Positions 1-9,352 of a stretch of DNA of 64,000 bases are shown piece by piece (within the stretch, counting starts at the first letter, position 1; each line of letters opens with the position of its first letter). The notes under the pieces are model-generated. The model worked only from the letters and a program-made list of their open reading frames with translations. It made no database searches and was not told the origin of the DNA. Location of the stretch: positions 434,001 to 498,000 of the forward strand of contig NZ_CZRP01000013.1 in NCBI RefSeq assembly GCF_001458115.1. The letters are read 5' to 3'. Made by a program: the position numbers and the translations under genes. Source of the stretch: Gracilibacillus massiliensis. GTDB lineage: Bacteria; Bacillota; Bacilli; Bacillales; Amphibacillaceae.

Positions 1-249
1 TTCTTTTACATCTACTTCTATACCTGGAAACAACTTTAATCCTTCTATATTATAAAAACCTTCTGTGTAAGAATAATTTTCATCTAAAAAATGATATATA
101 TCGAAAAAGCGAGTGGTATTAAAATGCTCGGTTAATGCTAGTGCAGTTAATCCATTGCTTTTTGCTTCTTCCATCATTTCCTTAAAATATGCTGGCATAA
201 ACATTGACTTTTTTGAGATTTTCACATGACTATGAAAGTCGATTATCAT
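1..249 (-). CDS. PHP-domain metal-dependent phosphoesterase-like protein (partial)
   Basis: The 83 N-terminal codons are in the window; the rest runs off the left edge. The start ATG has an AGGAAG ribosome site five bases upstream. The protein opens with IIDFHSHV, whose HxH pair is the first metal-binding motif of PHP-domain phosphoesterases (histidinol-phosphatase type). LALTEHFN around residue 43 and PGIEVDV near residue 78 match the second and third PHP motifs. It lies 56 bases after the EcfT gene on the same strand, so it is probably the last gene of the ECF operon and may act on the imported compound or a derivative. The family assignment is fairly secure; the substrate is unknown. Confidence 0.8.
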   Translation of the reverse strand, partial: MIIDFHSHVKISKKSMFMPAYFKEMMEEAKSNGLTALALTEHFNTTRFFDIYHFLDENYSYTEGFYNIEGLKLFPGIEVDVKE

Positions 250-305
250 TAAAACACTTCCTATCTATTAAAATATGCATTTCATTAGTGATTCGATCCG
301 TAGTA

Positions 306-1115
306 TCATAGCAGAACAAATAAACCAACCACATACAGAAACGAACCTGCTAAAAAGAAATAATCCTTATGTTTCATTTTCAATCCTGCTAATTTTAACT
401 TTTTCACTTCAGGATGATTAAACCCATACATGCTCCCTTTCGTTTCTAGAGCTTCCACTGTTGTACGTGCTCGCTTGGCAGTCGATAACAACAGAGGATA
501 AAAGGATAGCATCGCAATTTTTACAAAATAACCAATCGTTTTAACATATAAAAACCCATGTTTTTCTGGTGCTTTCCCTCTTAATCGGAATGATTGAAAA
601 ACATGATGATACTCTTCTAATAAGGTTGGCAACATGCGATAACCGTAAGAGATACTAAATGATACTTGGCCTGGCACTTTAATTTTCAACAATCCATCGC
701 TTAATTTATCAGGATTCATCGAACAAAAAACAGTAATACTAGCTAAAGAAATAACGGATAATTTAATCGTTAACACCAATAATGGAAGGATTGCACTCCA
801 GTCTCCACCGAAAAACAGCGAAACGATTAACAAATAGCCACCTTGCCCTAACAAACCAAGACATAAAATGAATATAATCAATGGACTTACTTTAGCAATA
901 TAAGTAGTGACCACCATAAAGATAAACATTCCAATTAGCACTGATACATTATGAATAAACCAAGGAAAAATACCAAAGAAAAGATACCAAAGGAACAATG
1001 TCCGAGGATCCAACTTTGCAAGGAAGGTATCCCCATTACCATATGCCGTATTTAACAATTCAATTTTAACTTGCTCAACCGATAACTTATCACTAAATTT
1101 ACGCGTATACTCCAT
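306..1115 (-). CDS. ECF transporter transmembrane component EcfT
   Basis: This is the membrane coupling subunit of an energy-coupling-factor vitamin or metabolite importer. About five hydrophobic segments occupy the first two thirds. The C-terminal part carries the cytoplasmic coupling-helix region of EcfT/CbiQ proteins (SYGYRMLPTLLEEYHH, then KRARTTVEALETKG with an A-R-x-x-x-E-A core). A longer reading is possible from an ATG at 1148, but AGAGGAAG lies six bases before the ATG at 1115, so I place the start there; it overlaps the upstream ATPase by 17 bases. It works with the double ATPase and S component encoded just upstream. The substrate cannot be read from this subunit. Confidence 0.88.
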   Translation of the reverse strand: MEYTRKFSDKLSVEQVKIELLNTAYGNGDTFLAKLDPRTLFLWYLFFGIFPWFIHNVSVLIGMFIFMVVTTYIAKVSPLIIFILCLGLLGQGGYLLIVSLFFGGDWSAILPLLVLTIKLSVISLASITVFCSMNPDKLSDGLLKIKVPGQVSFSISYGYRMLPTLLEEYHHVFQSFRLRGKAPEKHGFLYVKTIGYFVKIAMLSFYPLLLSTAKRARTTVEALETKGSMYGFNHPEVKKLKLAGLKMKHKDYFFLAGSFLYVVGLFVLL

Positions 1116-2796
1116 TAGCGACTTCCTCTCTTTGATAACGCTTTGCAAACTCTTCTACCGTATAGGCTGGTTGAGCCCAACCTAGTGATTGCGTAAATGA
1201 AAAAATCTGTGGTGGCACGAGTCCTGCTTTTTCTAATAATCGGTAATTTTGAAATACCGATTCACGATCCCCATCATGAATGATGCGTCCTTCATGCATC
1301 ACAATAATTCGATTAGCAAATTCACAAGCTAATTGCATATCATGTGTTGCCACTATGACTGCTTTTAATGTATCTTTTAACCCTTCTAATAATCTGGTAA
1401 TATGTTTTCTTGTACTAATATCTAAATTCGCAGTAGGTTCATCTAACAGCATAATTTCTGGATTCATTCCAACCCCGATTGCTAACGAAGCTCTACGTTG
1501 TTGCCCACCACTTAATAATCGGCTATCACGATCCGCTAAATTTGTTAACTCAAATTGTTCTAACAACTGTTCTACTTTGCTGCGATAATTCTTTACTTTC
1601 CTTGCTTTCATGAAAAATTCTACATCTTTATCAACACAATCCTCAATAAACATTTGCTCTGGGTTTTGATGAATATAGGTTACCTTCTCTGCCAAATGTT
1701 CAGGTGATAGATCTCTTGTATTAATATCATCTATCAACACATCACCAGATCCCGGTTTCACTAATCCTGTTATTAAACGCATAAAGGAGGATTTACCAGC
1801 ACCATTATTTCCTACAAGTGCAATATAATCTCCTTCATTTATTGTACAGTTAATATCATGTAAGACTTGCTTCTTGTCTCTTGAAACGGTCTTATAGGAA
1901 AAATCGACTTTTTCATAGGAAACAATCGTTTTATTTCTTGATTGTGAAGGTTTAGTGTGTGCTTCCAACGGACCTACTTCAGAAAAGGTAGATACCCCTT
2001 CCTCTATGGTAATTGGCAAGGAATCTGTTACACCTATTTTCATTGCTGCTTGCGTTATTTGCGGTGGATAAATCTGATGCGCTAATAATGTATCCACTTG
2101 ATTCAACGCTTCTTTTACAGGCAACTTAAAAGTAACATTCCCTTTTGCCATTAAAACAACATTTTTAGCATAACTGGCAACAAATTCTGTATGATGCTCG
2201 ATCACAATAATGGTTTTGCCGTGCACCTCATTTAATTCTTTTAAAATATCATAAATCACCATAGCATGCTGTGGATCCAGTTGTGCGACAGGTTCATCGA
2301 TAATAATAATTTCCGGATTAAGTGATAAAACACTTGCAAGTGCTAATAAGTGTTTTTGTCCACCACTCAATTGCCACACAAATGCGTCTTTCACTTCTGT
2401 TAATCCTACTAATTGTAAAGCACGCAGACCACGCTCGCGAAAATCTGCCAGCCCATAGTGAAGAGGTGCAAAGCAAGCATCCTCTAGCACTCTTGGACTA
2501 ACAATCTGATTTTCAAAATCCTGATAGACATATCCTACAGATCGAGACAAATCGGCCACCTTATGATTTAAAGTATCTAACTCATTCACCATTACTTCAC
2601 CTGAAAAATCACCGACATAATAATGAGGGATTAGCCCGTTAAGTAACTTACACAATGTTGATTTACCACTCCCATTACCACCCAAAACAGCGATAAAGTC
2701 ACCTTTTTCAATTGACAATGAGACGTTTTTTAGTACAGCTTCTGTTGCTCCGGGATATTGAAATGTAACATTCTTAATGTCTATATGTTTGGTCAT
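1099..2796 (-). CDS. ECF transporter double ATPase (EcfA-EcfA' fusion)
   Basis: The 565-residue protein holds two complete ABC ATPase domains in one chain. Domain 1 (about 1-235) has Walker A GGNGSGKST, signature LSGGQ and Walker B IIIIDEP. Domain 2 (about 290-530) has GNNGAGKSS, LSGGQQRR and IMLLDEP. Each ends in a switch histidine (IEHH; ATHD). Such fusions, as in YkoD of Bacillus subtilis, replace the separate EcfA1/EcfA2 subunits and usually serve dedicated rather than shared ECF modules. The start ATG overlaps the S-component stop (ATGA), implying translational coupling, and EcfT overlaps its 3' end. ATP hydrolysis here powers import through EcfT and the S component. Confidence 0.93.
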   Translation of the reverse strand: MTKHIDIKNVTFQYPGATEAVLKNVSLSIEKGDFIAVLGGNGSGKSTLCKLLNGLIPHYYVGDFSGEVMVNELDTLNHKVADLSRSVGYVYQDFENQIVSPRVLEDACFAPLHYGLADFRERGLRALQLVGLTEVKDAFVWQLSGGQKHLLALASVLSLNPEIIIIDEPVAQLDPQHAMVIYDILKELNEVHGKTIIVIEHHTEFVASYAKNVVLMAKGNVTFKLPVKEALNQVDTLLAHQIYPPQITQAAMKIGVTDSLPITIEEGVSTFSEVGPLEAHTKPSQSRNKTIVSYEKVDFSYKTVSRDKKQVLHDINCTINEGDYIALVGNNGAGKSSFMRLITGLVKPGSGDVLIDDINTRDLSPEHLAEKVTYIHQNPEQMFIEDCVDKDVEFFMKARKVKNYRSKVEQLLEQFELTNLADRDSRLLSGGQQRRASLAIGVGMNPEIMLLDEPTANLDISTRKHITRLLEGLKDTLKAVIVATHDMQLACEFANRIIVMHEGRIIHDGDRESVFQNYRLLEKAGLVPPQIFSFTQSLGWAQPAYTVEEFAKRYQREEVANGVYA

Positions 2797-3677
2797 GACG
2801 GAATCTTTTCCTCCTGCTTATTTTTAAGAGAAGATGAAGATTTTTTCTTAACCATAACAGTGATTATTATAATAGATAACAACAAAGCCACACCAAGACT
2901 AACCCAGATAAACCAATCGCCAAACATGGCAAGAAAGTCTGCTTCCCATTCCACGTTAAAACCTGACTCTGATAAAAACTCAAACAAAAATGCAGATGCT
3001 GCTAACAATATTCCAACTGCCACTAGTCTTGGCCCAATAATTTCTGTTAACGAGTAGCGATCATTACGATCTCGTGGTTTCATTCCTAATAATGGCTCTA
3101 TCTTTCCGTACAATCTCGGCACTAAATACATGGTTGGTAATAAAGCAAACAGAATACCGGAGAATAATACATCATTTAAGAAGGCAACCCCTTCAATAAT
3201 GACCACACTTTCAGCGAGTCCTTGGACTGCTTCTAATTCTTCTACACCAACCCATACTTTTAAAATATCTACTGTTGCACTAATTGCTTGATGAATAATC
3301 ACCCCTAACATAGCTGCGAGTCCAACTTGCATTCTATTTTTCGGATCTCTTACAAAAGTTCCGGCAACATACATCGCTAATGAAAAAGCAATAAATTTCT
3401 CTAACTCTCCAAAACCACCAAATTGACCTAACATAATTTCGCCAAAAATTATTTCACCTAAGGATGCGCCAATCGCAGCATACAATGGATGGAACAGGAT
3501 ACATAACGTCAAAGGAATAAAAGCAAAATACTCGATCGAGAATTCAATGGGACCTAACTGTGCACTTGGGACTAATTCTGTAATCATGTTCGATAAACCA
3601 TATAACGACATCGACAAAATAAAAACCATCATTTTTTGTGACTGTGTAAGTGTATAGCGTTTGTTTAGATTACTCAT
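2793..3677 (-). CDS. ECF transporter S component (substrate-binding membrane protein), substrate unknown
   Basis: A 294-residue polytopic membrane protein heading the ECF operon. AAAGGAGGT stands eight bases before the ATG. The N-terminal 200 residues resemble an S-component core with about six membrane helices, including the loop with LGEIIFGEIMLGQFGG. A further C-terminal helix pair (about 220-280) and a basic tail make it longer than typical S components of about 180-200 residues. I do not recognise a substrate signature for thiamine, biotin, riboflavin or cobalt, and no TPP, FMN or cobalamin riboswitch is visible upstream. The divergent RpiR regulator with its SIS domain hints at a sugar-phosphate-linked or nucleoside-like ligand, but that is inference. 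Confidence 0.75.
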   Translation of the reverse strand: MSNLNKRYTLTQSQKMMVFILSMSLYGLSNMITELVPSAQLGPIEFSIEYFAFIPLTLCILFHPLYAAIGASLGEIIFGEIMLGQFGGFGELEKFIAFSLAMYVAGTFVRDPKNRMQVGLAAMLGVIIHQAISATVDILKVWVGVEELEAVQGLAESVVIIEGVAFLNDVLFSGILFALLPTMYLVPRLYGKIEPLLGMKPRDRNDRYSLTEIIGPRLVAVGILLAASAFLFEFLSESGFNVEWEADFLAMFGDWFIWVSLGVALLLSIIIITVMVKKKSSSSLKNKQEEKIPS

Positions 3678-3743
3678 TTCTTTCTACCTCCTTTATTTTG
3701 TTATCTCTATTGTAATGATGCTTTTTTAAGCTACTTTCTGAAT

Positions 3744-3774
3744 AAAGTTAAGTAAATGTAAATTTGTTAACTTT
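3744..3774. promoter_or_regulatory. Inverted repeat in the divergent ECF/RpiR promoter region (candidate operator)
   Basis: Arms AAAGTTAA (3744-3751) and TTAACTTT (3767-3774) are perfect inverted repeats separated by 15 bases. They lie midway between the divergent starts of the S-component gene and the RpiR gene. This is where an autoregulatory RpiR protein would bind. No binding data; AT-rich arms make chance occurrence possible. Confidence 0.45.
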
Positions 3775-3855
3775 TATTATCATTATGTAAATTTTCTTTC
3801 ATTTTTAGAGTTATCTATTTCATTTTTGATAGGATTGATAGAAGGGGGGAATATA

Positions 3856-4683
3856 ATGACATTTTCTATGGATCATCGAAATTTAACACAAAGTCAAACC
3901 AAACTAGCAAACTACATTACGAAACATCTCCAACAAGTACTGCTTTCCACTGAAAAAGAAATTGCAGATGAAGTTGGAGTTAGCATCGCTACTGTATCTC
4001 GCTTCTGGTCTGTGATTGGTTTTCATAATATGAAAGAATTTAAACAATATATGAAAAAAGAGTTAGAAGTATCTCCTGCACGCAAAATAAAACGAGTAGA
4101 GGATAATAAATCTGCAAATACGAATTATCTCTCCATCGAAAAGAGCATAAGTCTCCTCCAGGAAACATACGAAAATATTAATGAACAGCGGTTTAATCAG
4201 ACTTTAGACATGTTATATCGAGCTAAAAGGGTCTATGTATTGGCAAGTGGCCCCTCAAAAGGACTTGGAGAATTATTGATATACCGGATGAAACGACTAG
4301 GAATTCCTATTCAATTAATAGCACATCAGGGCAATGAGATTTTTGAAGAAATTATTCATTTTAAGAGAGAGGATGTGATTTTACTTTTTGCATTTGGGCG
4401 ATTGTTACCAGAAGCAAAGGTCATACTAGACTATCAAAGAGATATACATTATCGAACGATCATGATTACCGATCAGTTAATAGCAGACTTCACTTCCTTA
4501 TCTAGTTTAACTCTGTTTGCAAGCAGAGGAGAAGCACACGAGTTTCATTCAATGCTTGCGCCCACAATGTTAATTGAAAATATCATTCTAGGCATAAGTT
4601 TAAAAGAACAATCTCTACATATAGAAAGACTAGAACAATTAACAACATTAAGGAAAAGATATTTCAAAGAACTACCTCGGTAA
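3856..4683 (+). CDS. MurR/RpiR-family transcriptional regulator
   Basis: The protein has an N-terminal RpiR-type helix-turn-helix (about residues 5-75, with EKEIADEVGVSIATVSRFW) and a C-terminal SIS domain (about 120-250) of the kind that binds phosphosugars. An upstream in-frame start exists at 3826, but AAGGGGGGAA lies four bases before the ATG at 3856, which I choose. The gene is transcribed away from the ECF operon and is its most likely regulator. Several SIS motifs remain (YVLASGPSKGLGE; DVILLFAFGR), though the region is less typical than in MurR. The effector is unknown; a phosphorylated form of the imported compound is the simplest guess. Confidence 0.88.
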   Translation: MTFSMDHRNLTQSQTKLANYITKHLQQVLLSTEKEIADEVGVSIATVSRFWSVIGFHNMKEFKQYMKKELEVSPARKIKRVEDNKSANTNYLSIEKSISLLQETYENINEQRFNQTLDMLYRAKRVYVLASGPSKGLGELLIYRMKRLGIPIQLIAHQGNEIFEEIIHFKREDVILLFAFGRLLPEAKVILDYQRDIHYRTIMITDQLIADFTSLSSLTLFASRGEAHEFHSMLAPTMLIENIILGISLKEQSLHIERLEQLTTLRKRYFKELPR

Positions 4684-4796
4684 TAATTAGGTACAAAACA
4701 CCTTTTTTATGTTTATTTATATATATTGCATTGTGTAAATTTTCCTATTCTTATATACTATTGGTAATCATGTTCTATAGAAAAGGAGTTTAGACA

Positions 4797-6272
4797 ATGG
4801 GAATTATTCAATCGATGAGATACAACGATTTACAGAAAAAGAATACTTTAATGTTTTTTGTGATGGCTATAACATTAGTAGTAGGTTTATCACTCTCACT
4901 AGCAACTAATGAGGTAGTATCTGCTACATTCTATGGTTCAGAATTAGCTGTAACAATTATTCTTTATTTGATCTTACAAAAGGTCATCAAAAAACCAGTT
5001 GTTTTACCCTATTTATTCGTTATTATTTTTTATCTTTCTAACCTACTATTTATTGTGACCAGTGGCGCAAGTGCTGCCTTATTTTTAATTGTTATATTTT
5101 TAAGCTTATTTTCCGCTATTCAAATGGACCGAAAAGTATTTTATACTGGTTTTATCTTAGGTATAGCTGTTATTGTTTATAACTACATAGAGATGGATCA
5201 AACGAATGAAATTATGGTTCAATTGTTTCAATATTCATTACTGATCTACTTACTAACAGTTATTGTTTTTCATTTTATGATGAAAATGTCTAGTGAACAA
5301 TTTAGTAAGCTTGAAAGTTTGTTACTAGCTTCCGAAAGAGAAGGTGCCCAAAAAGAGCAGCAAAAAGAGGCCGTTGAAAAATCGGTGACAAACATATTAA
5401 ATAAGATTTCTCAAGTGAATGACCAGCTTCAAGAGAACGTCAAAACTCAAGATGACCTAAATCATACGATTCAGGAAATCTCACAGGCTAGCCAATCACA
5501 GGCAGAGCAAATATCTGATATTTCCAATGCGACAAATGATACTAAACAAAATATCGATGTCGTGGAACAAACCTCCCAACATTTATATGAGGAATCCAAG
5601 CAAGCTAGTACATTAACCCTGTCAGGTAAAGAAAAAATGGATACTTTAAATCAAAATAACCATGTTTTAGAACAAACAATAGGTGATTTAAGTAAAACAT
5701 TTGCTGAATTAACAGACAAAATTAAAGAAACCAATACATTTGCTTCCAACATTAAAGAGATCACTGAACAAACGAACCTACTTGCTTTAAATGCTTCGAT
5801 TGAAGCTGCACGTGCAGGTGAAGCCGGAAAAGGATTTGCAGTCGTAGCAGATGAGATTAGAAAATTAGCAGATTTAACTGGTGAGACGACGGAGAAAATA
5901 ACTGGGAACCTTGCTGCATTAAATGAAACGAATGATTCGGCGGTAGCACAAATGGATAAAAGTATGCAAAACTTCGTTGTCGGAATGGAAACATCTAATG
6001 AAGTTACAGGATATTTTGAGGATTTAACAAGTACGATCGCTACGCTTAATGATGCACTGCTTAATTTTTCTCATTTAGCCAAAGAAGTACAAGGTCAATC
6101 AAATGGTGTAGAAGCATCGACAAATGATCTGGCGGCAATAATCGAACAAGCTTCTGCAAGTCTTGAAGAAATGAGCGCAACAGTTACAACACTAACAGAA
6201 AGCAATCAAGAGCTAGCCTTATTGCTGGATCAAGCTGTTGAAGATTCAGAAGAACTAAAAAAACAATTTTAA
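4797..6272 (+). CDS. Methyl-accepting chemotaxis-type signal transducer
   Basis: The 491-residue protein has about six membrane helices in its first 165 residues instead of the usual periplasmic-type sensor. A coiled-coil linker follows and then a complete MCP signalling domain (about 195-490). The conserved hairpin tip is intact ([19 protein letters not shown], then [15 protein letters not shown]), so it should contact CheA/CheW. No clear HAMP domain is visible between membrane and coiled coil. AAAAGGAG precedes the ATG by about eight bases. The gene stands alone with a terminator behind it; no other chemotaxis genes are adjacent. The stimulus is unknown; a multi-helix N-terminus suggests sensing within or at the membrane. 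Confidence 0.92.
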   Translation: MGIIQSMRYNDLQKKNTLMFFVMAITLVVGLSLSLATNEVVSATFYGSELAVTIILYLILQKVIKKPVVLPYLFVIIFYLSNLLFIVTSGASAALFLIVIFLSLFSAIQMDRKVFYTGFILGIAVIVYNYIEMDQTNEIMVQLFQYSLLIYLLTVIVFHFMMKMSSEQFSKLESLLLASEREGAQKEQQKEAVEKSVTNILNKISQVNDQLQENVKTQDDLNHTIQEISQASQSQAEQISDISNATNDTKQNIDVVEQTSQHLYEESKQASTLTLSGKEKMDTLNQNNHVLEQTIGDLSKTFAELTDKIKETNTFASNIKEITEQTNLLALNASIEAARAGEAGKGFAVVADEIRKLADLTGETTEKITGNLAALNETNDSAVAQMDKSMQNFVVGMETSNEVTGYFEDLTSTIATLNDALLNFSHLAKEVQGQSNGVEASTNDLAAIIEQASASLEEMSATVTTLTESNQELALLLDQAVEDSEELKKQF

Positions 6273-6285
6273 TTTTCTAAAAAAT

Positions 6286-6311
6286 ACCGGGAATTTTCCT
6301 GGTGTTTTTTT
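6286..6311 (+). terminator. Rho-independent terminator after the chemoreceptor gene
   Basis: ACCGGGA (6286-6292) pairs with TCCTGGT (6297-6303) with one G-T wobble around a four-base loop, followed by a run of seven T. It lies 14 bases after the chemoreceptor stop. Confidence 0.8.
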
Positions 6312-6392
6312 ATCTTCATTTTAATCCTTTTATTATTATGTCCACAATAACTTCATACATATGCTATATTAAAGGTCAAAGGAGAGATTTCC

Positions 6393-7073
6393 ATGACAAA
6401 GATTCTTATTATAGAAGACGAGGAGAAACTGGCGAGAGTTCTAGAATTAGAGCTTGGATATGAAGATTATCAAACAACCATTGCATATAATGGTCAAAAA
6501 GGTTTTCAACTATTACAAGAAGAAACATTTGACCTCATATTATTAGATATCATGCTCCCTGGTATGAGTGGATTAGAATTACTGCGTAGGTTTCGAAAAA
6601 AAGATTCCTTAACTCCTATTATTTTACTGACAGCACGTGATGAAGTTCATGATAAAGTATCTGGCCTTGATTTAGGAGCAAATGATTATATGACAAAACC
6701 ATTTCAAACAGAAGAATTATTAGCTCGTATTCGTACTCAGTTACGACAAAAGCCAACAATTGAAGCAGAACAACAACTATTCTATCAAGATTTAACAATA
6801 GACTTAAAAACGAGAGATATTAATCGAAGAGGAATAGCTATAGAACTTACGCCTCGAGAATATGATCTGCTAACTTTTTTATTAGAGCACAAAAATCAAG
6901 TATTCAATAGAGACCAATTGCTTGATAAAGTATGGGGATTTGATTATGCAGGAGACACAAATGTGGTCGATGTGTACATACGATATATACGAAATAAAAT
7001 AGATAAGCCCTTTCAAACAGTAACCATACAGACCATAAGAGGTGTCGGTTATACCATAAAGGATGTTCAATAA
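6393..7073 (+). CDS. OmpR-family response regulator (YkoG-like)
   Basis: The receiver domain (about 1-115) has the acidic pair EDEE, the phospho-acceptor aspartate in LILLDIMLPG, the conserved Thr in LTARDE and Lys in MTKPF. The winged-helix DNA-binding domain (about 125-225) has LTPREYDLLTFLLEH and VDVYIRYIRNKID. The stop codon overlaps the kinase ATG (TAATG), so the two are translationally coupled. The set of regulator, kinase and PepSY protein is the same as ykoG-ykoH-ykoI of B. subtilis, which is why I suggest that relationship. Four 11-bp-phased repeats before the PepSY gene are a likely target of this regulator. Confidence 0.92.
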   Translation: MTKILIIEDEEKLARVLELELGYEDYQTTIAYNGQKGFQLLQEETFDLILLDIMLPGMSGLELLRRFRKKDSLTPIILLTARDEVHDKVSGLDLGANDYMTKPFQTEELLARIRTQLRQKPTIEAEQQLFYQDLTIDLKTRDINRRGIAIELTPREYDLLTFLLEHKNQVFNRDQLLDKVWGFDYAGDTNVVDVYIRYIRNKIDKPFQTVTIQTIRGVGYTIKDVQ

Positions 7074-8425
7074 TGAAACTAAGAACGAAAGTACAACTCT
7101 TTTTAAGCGCATTTATGATCTTAGTTATTTTTATAATCAATAGTGTGGTTTATGTGTTATATGAGGATCAAGTTAGTCAGAGTGAAATGAACCGTGTCAA
7201 AGCAGATGCCGAAAACATTATGGAAGCTATCGCACAAAATAGCGAAGCAGAAATTGAAAATCAGCGATTACTTCAAGCGTTTTTACCCGCTAATGGAATC
7301 ATTCGCATTATTGATAATCATGATCAAGTTATTCAAGCTGTTTCAAAGGAAGCTGAGTTTTACAATTGGCCAGCTACTTATAGTGAGAACGAAACTTCAA
7401 CACTAGAGAAAAATGCTAATGACATACCTTATGTAGTCGTTACCATGCCATTAATTTGGGAAGATGGTTCTGTTGTGACTCTACAACTGAATGAGGCTTT
7501 ATACTCTATGAATGACACATTAGATACTCTACAAATTGTCTTATTCCTAACTGCTGGATTTATGGTGTTTCCCGCCTTAATTGCTGGCTATTTTTTAGCT
7601 AGCTATGTAACCAAACCAATTCAAACCCTAACAAACAAGATGAAAAATAATCCTAAGGATGGCAAATGGGAAATGCTCTCGATGAACAGGAAAGGGAAAG
7701 ATGAAATCAGCGAGATGCAACACAGCTATAATGCAATGATCACTCGTATTGATGAAAACATTCAGAAACAAGAACGATTTGTCTCTGATGCCTCTCATGA
7801 ATTACGCACGCCTCTTTCCGTAATTACAAGTTATGCAGAACTGTTAAAGCGTCGTGGTAAAGATAAACCAGAAATATTTGATGAGGCAACAGAAGCAATT
7901 ATCTCAGAATCAGATCGAATGAAACACCTAACAGACCAAATGTTGTTGTTAGCCAAAAATCAAAATCAAGAAAACCTTCATTTTGAAGAGGTAAACATCA
8001 ATTCCGTCACTAGAGGAGTTATTCGTTCTTTATCACTTGCTTACAAAAGAAATATTTCCTTTCATGAGACAATCGATAAAGAAATCAAGATTTGTGCTGA
8101 TAAGATGAAAGTGCACCAAGCTATCTATATTTTAGTAGACAATGCATGTAAATATAGTGAAAAAGAGGTCATAGTATCAACAGCTGACGAGGGAAGTCAG
8201 GTTAGTTTATCTGTGACTGATCGTGGGGAAGGCTTATCTGAAGAAGATCAAAAACATATATTTGAACGTTTTTATCGAGCTGACAAGGCACGTAGTCGTA
8301 AAGCTGGCGGAGCAGGTTTAGGCCTTGCAATTTGCCATCAAATCATACAAGCACATGGTGGTTCGATCATCATTTCAAGTCAACCAGGAAATGGTTCACG
8401 ATTTACAATTCTATTACCTAAATAA
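7073..8425 (+). CDS. Membrane sensor histidine kinase (YkoH-like)
   Basis: The 450-residue kinase has a membrane helix at about 8-30, an extracellular sensor region to about 155, and a second helix at about 157-180. A HAMP region follows, then a HisKA domain with FVSDASHELRTPL (phospho-acceptor His near residue 242). The HATPase domain contains the N box (ILVDNACKYS), G1 (DRGEGL), F box (FERFYRAD) and G2 (GGAGLGLAI). All catalytic motifs are intact. The architecture and length match ArlS/YkoH-type kinases. It overlaps the response regulator by one base and precedes the PepSY protein, which may modulate it from outside the membrane. Confidence 0.92.
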   Translation: MKLRTKVQLFLSAFMILVIFIINSVVYVLYEDQVSQSEMNRVKADAENIMEAIAQNSEAEIENQRLLQAFLPANGIIRIIDNHDQVIQAVSKEAEFYNWPATYSENETSTLEKNANDIPYVVVTMPLIWEDGSVVTLQLNEALYSMNDTLDTLQIVLFLTAGFMVFPALIAGYFLASYVTKPIQTLTNKMKNNPKDGKWEMLSMNRKGKDEISEMQHSYNAMITRIDENIQKQERFVSDASHELRTPLSVITSYAELLKRRGKDKPEIFDEATEAIISESDRMKHLTDQMLLLAKNQNQENLHFEEVNINSVTRGVIRSLSLAYKRNISFHETIDKEIKICADKMKVHQAIYILVDNACKYSEKEVIVSTADEGSQVSLSVTDRGEGLSEEDQKHIFERFYRADKARSRKAGGAGLGLAICHQIIQAHGGSIIISSQPGNGSRFTILLPK

Positions 8426-8442
8426 GAAAAAGTTTCTTGTTT

Positions 8443-8481
8443 TCTCATCAAAATCTCATTTTTCTTTCATGGTCTTCTCAG
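8443..8481 (+). promoter_or_regulatory. Four 11-bp-phased direct repeats upstream of the PepSY gene (response-regulator site)
   Basis: TCTCAT at 8443 and 8454, TTTCAT at 8465 and TCTCAG at 8476 recur exactly every 11 bases. The last ends eight bases before a TATAAA -10-like box (8490-8495). OmpR/PhoB-family regulators bind direct repeats with about 11-bp phasing over the -35 region, so this fits activation by the regulator encoded just upstream. No binding has been tested. Confidence 0.65.
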
Positions 8482-8525
8482 ATTATCTCTATAAACTATA
8501 AGTAACAACAAAAAAGGAGTGTTCC

Positions 8526-9155
8526 ATGATGAAAAACAAAACATTTTTTATTGTATTAACTGTGTTGGTCACAATAGGTGGCATATTTGCTACACTGAAA
8601 TTCACTTCAAACTCTGCAAGCGCCTATCTATCAAAGGACGAGGCACAAGAAAAAGTTTCCAAACAATTTTCAGGAGAGATTGTTGAATTAGAATTAGAAG
8701 AGGATAACAATAAGAAGGTTTATGAGATAGAAATTGAGGGGACTGATCGAAAATATGAGCTGAAAATGGATGCTGAAACTGGTGATATCCTGAAATTAGA
8801 AGAAAAGGTCATGAATAATGAAGAATCACAACTAATCGATACTACTGGCGGTGATTCCAATAATAAAAAAGATAACAATGAAGAAACAACTTCAAAACAA
8901 TCAAACGATGACACAACGAAACAAAGTAATTCCGATAGCAAGACACTGATAACCAAAGAAGAAGCAAAATCCATCGCATTATCTGAATACGAAGGAACAA
9001 TTACAGAGTTTGAACTAGACGAGGACGATGGACAAAAATATTATGAAGTAGAAATTAGAACACCAAAAGCAGAGGTCGAAATTGAAATCAATGCCTACAC
9101 AGGAGAAATCATCTCCATTTCAAAAGATGACTTAGATGATGACGACGATGACTAA
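8526..9155 (+). CDS. Exported PepSY-domain protein (YkoI-like)
   Basis: An N-terminal signal or anchor helix (about residues 5-25) is followed by two PepSY domains (about 35-95 and 140-205). Each has the KDEAQEKV / KEEAKSIA opening and a final strand ending in TGDI or TGEI. An acidic, Ser/Thr/Asn-rich linker separates them, and the tail is a run of aspartates. AAGGAG lies six bases before the ATG. PepSY proteins are thought to restrain peptidases or sense the cell-surface environment. Placement behind the two-component genes and the phased repeats suggest it is both a target of and a feedback component for that system. The run of Asp at the C-terminus could bind divalent cations. Confidence 0.85.
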   Translation: MMKNKTFFIVLTVLVTIGGIFATLKFTSNSASAYLSKDEAQEKVSKQFSGEIVELELEEDNNKKVYEIEIEGTDRKYELKMDAETGDILKLEEKVMNNEESQLIDTTGGDSNNKKDNNEETTSKQSNDDTTKQSNSDSKTLITKEEAKSIALSEYEGTITEFELDEDDGQKYYEVEIRTPKAEVEIEINAYTGEIISISKDDLDDDDDD

Positions 9156-9223
9156 AGAATAAAAAACATAAAGTGAGACTCCAAACACAAACGCTGAAAG
9201 ATATTGTTACACAACTTAAAGGA

Positions 9224-9325
9224 TTATGCGACAAAACACTTTGCTGTGAAATAATCTTTGAGAGTTAATAACTGCAAAGCACATATAACATCTCATAATT
9301 ACCACTACAGTGTCGTATAATCCTT
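9224..9325. repeat. Fragment of the large intergenic repeat family (copy G)
   Basis: The stretch from about 9271 to 9323 closely matches the outer flank of copy C at 21871-21920 (shared core GCAAAGCACATATAA and CTCATAATTACCACTAC). The inner palindromic unit is missing, so this is a remnant end. It lies between the convergent PepSY and ctaB genes. Confidence 0.6.
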
Positions 9326-9352
9326 CTAATACGTCGTTTGTTCAGTCTTTTT

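Noticed and set aside
2758-3057. Plus-strand open frame over the ECF ATPase/S-component junction
   Set aside because: Antisense to two coupled genes whose ABC and membrane motifs are complete.
6882-7140. Antisense frames over the response regulator/kinase junction
   Set aside because: Opposite to two well-supported overlapping genes with intact motifs.
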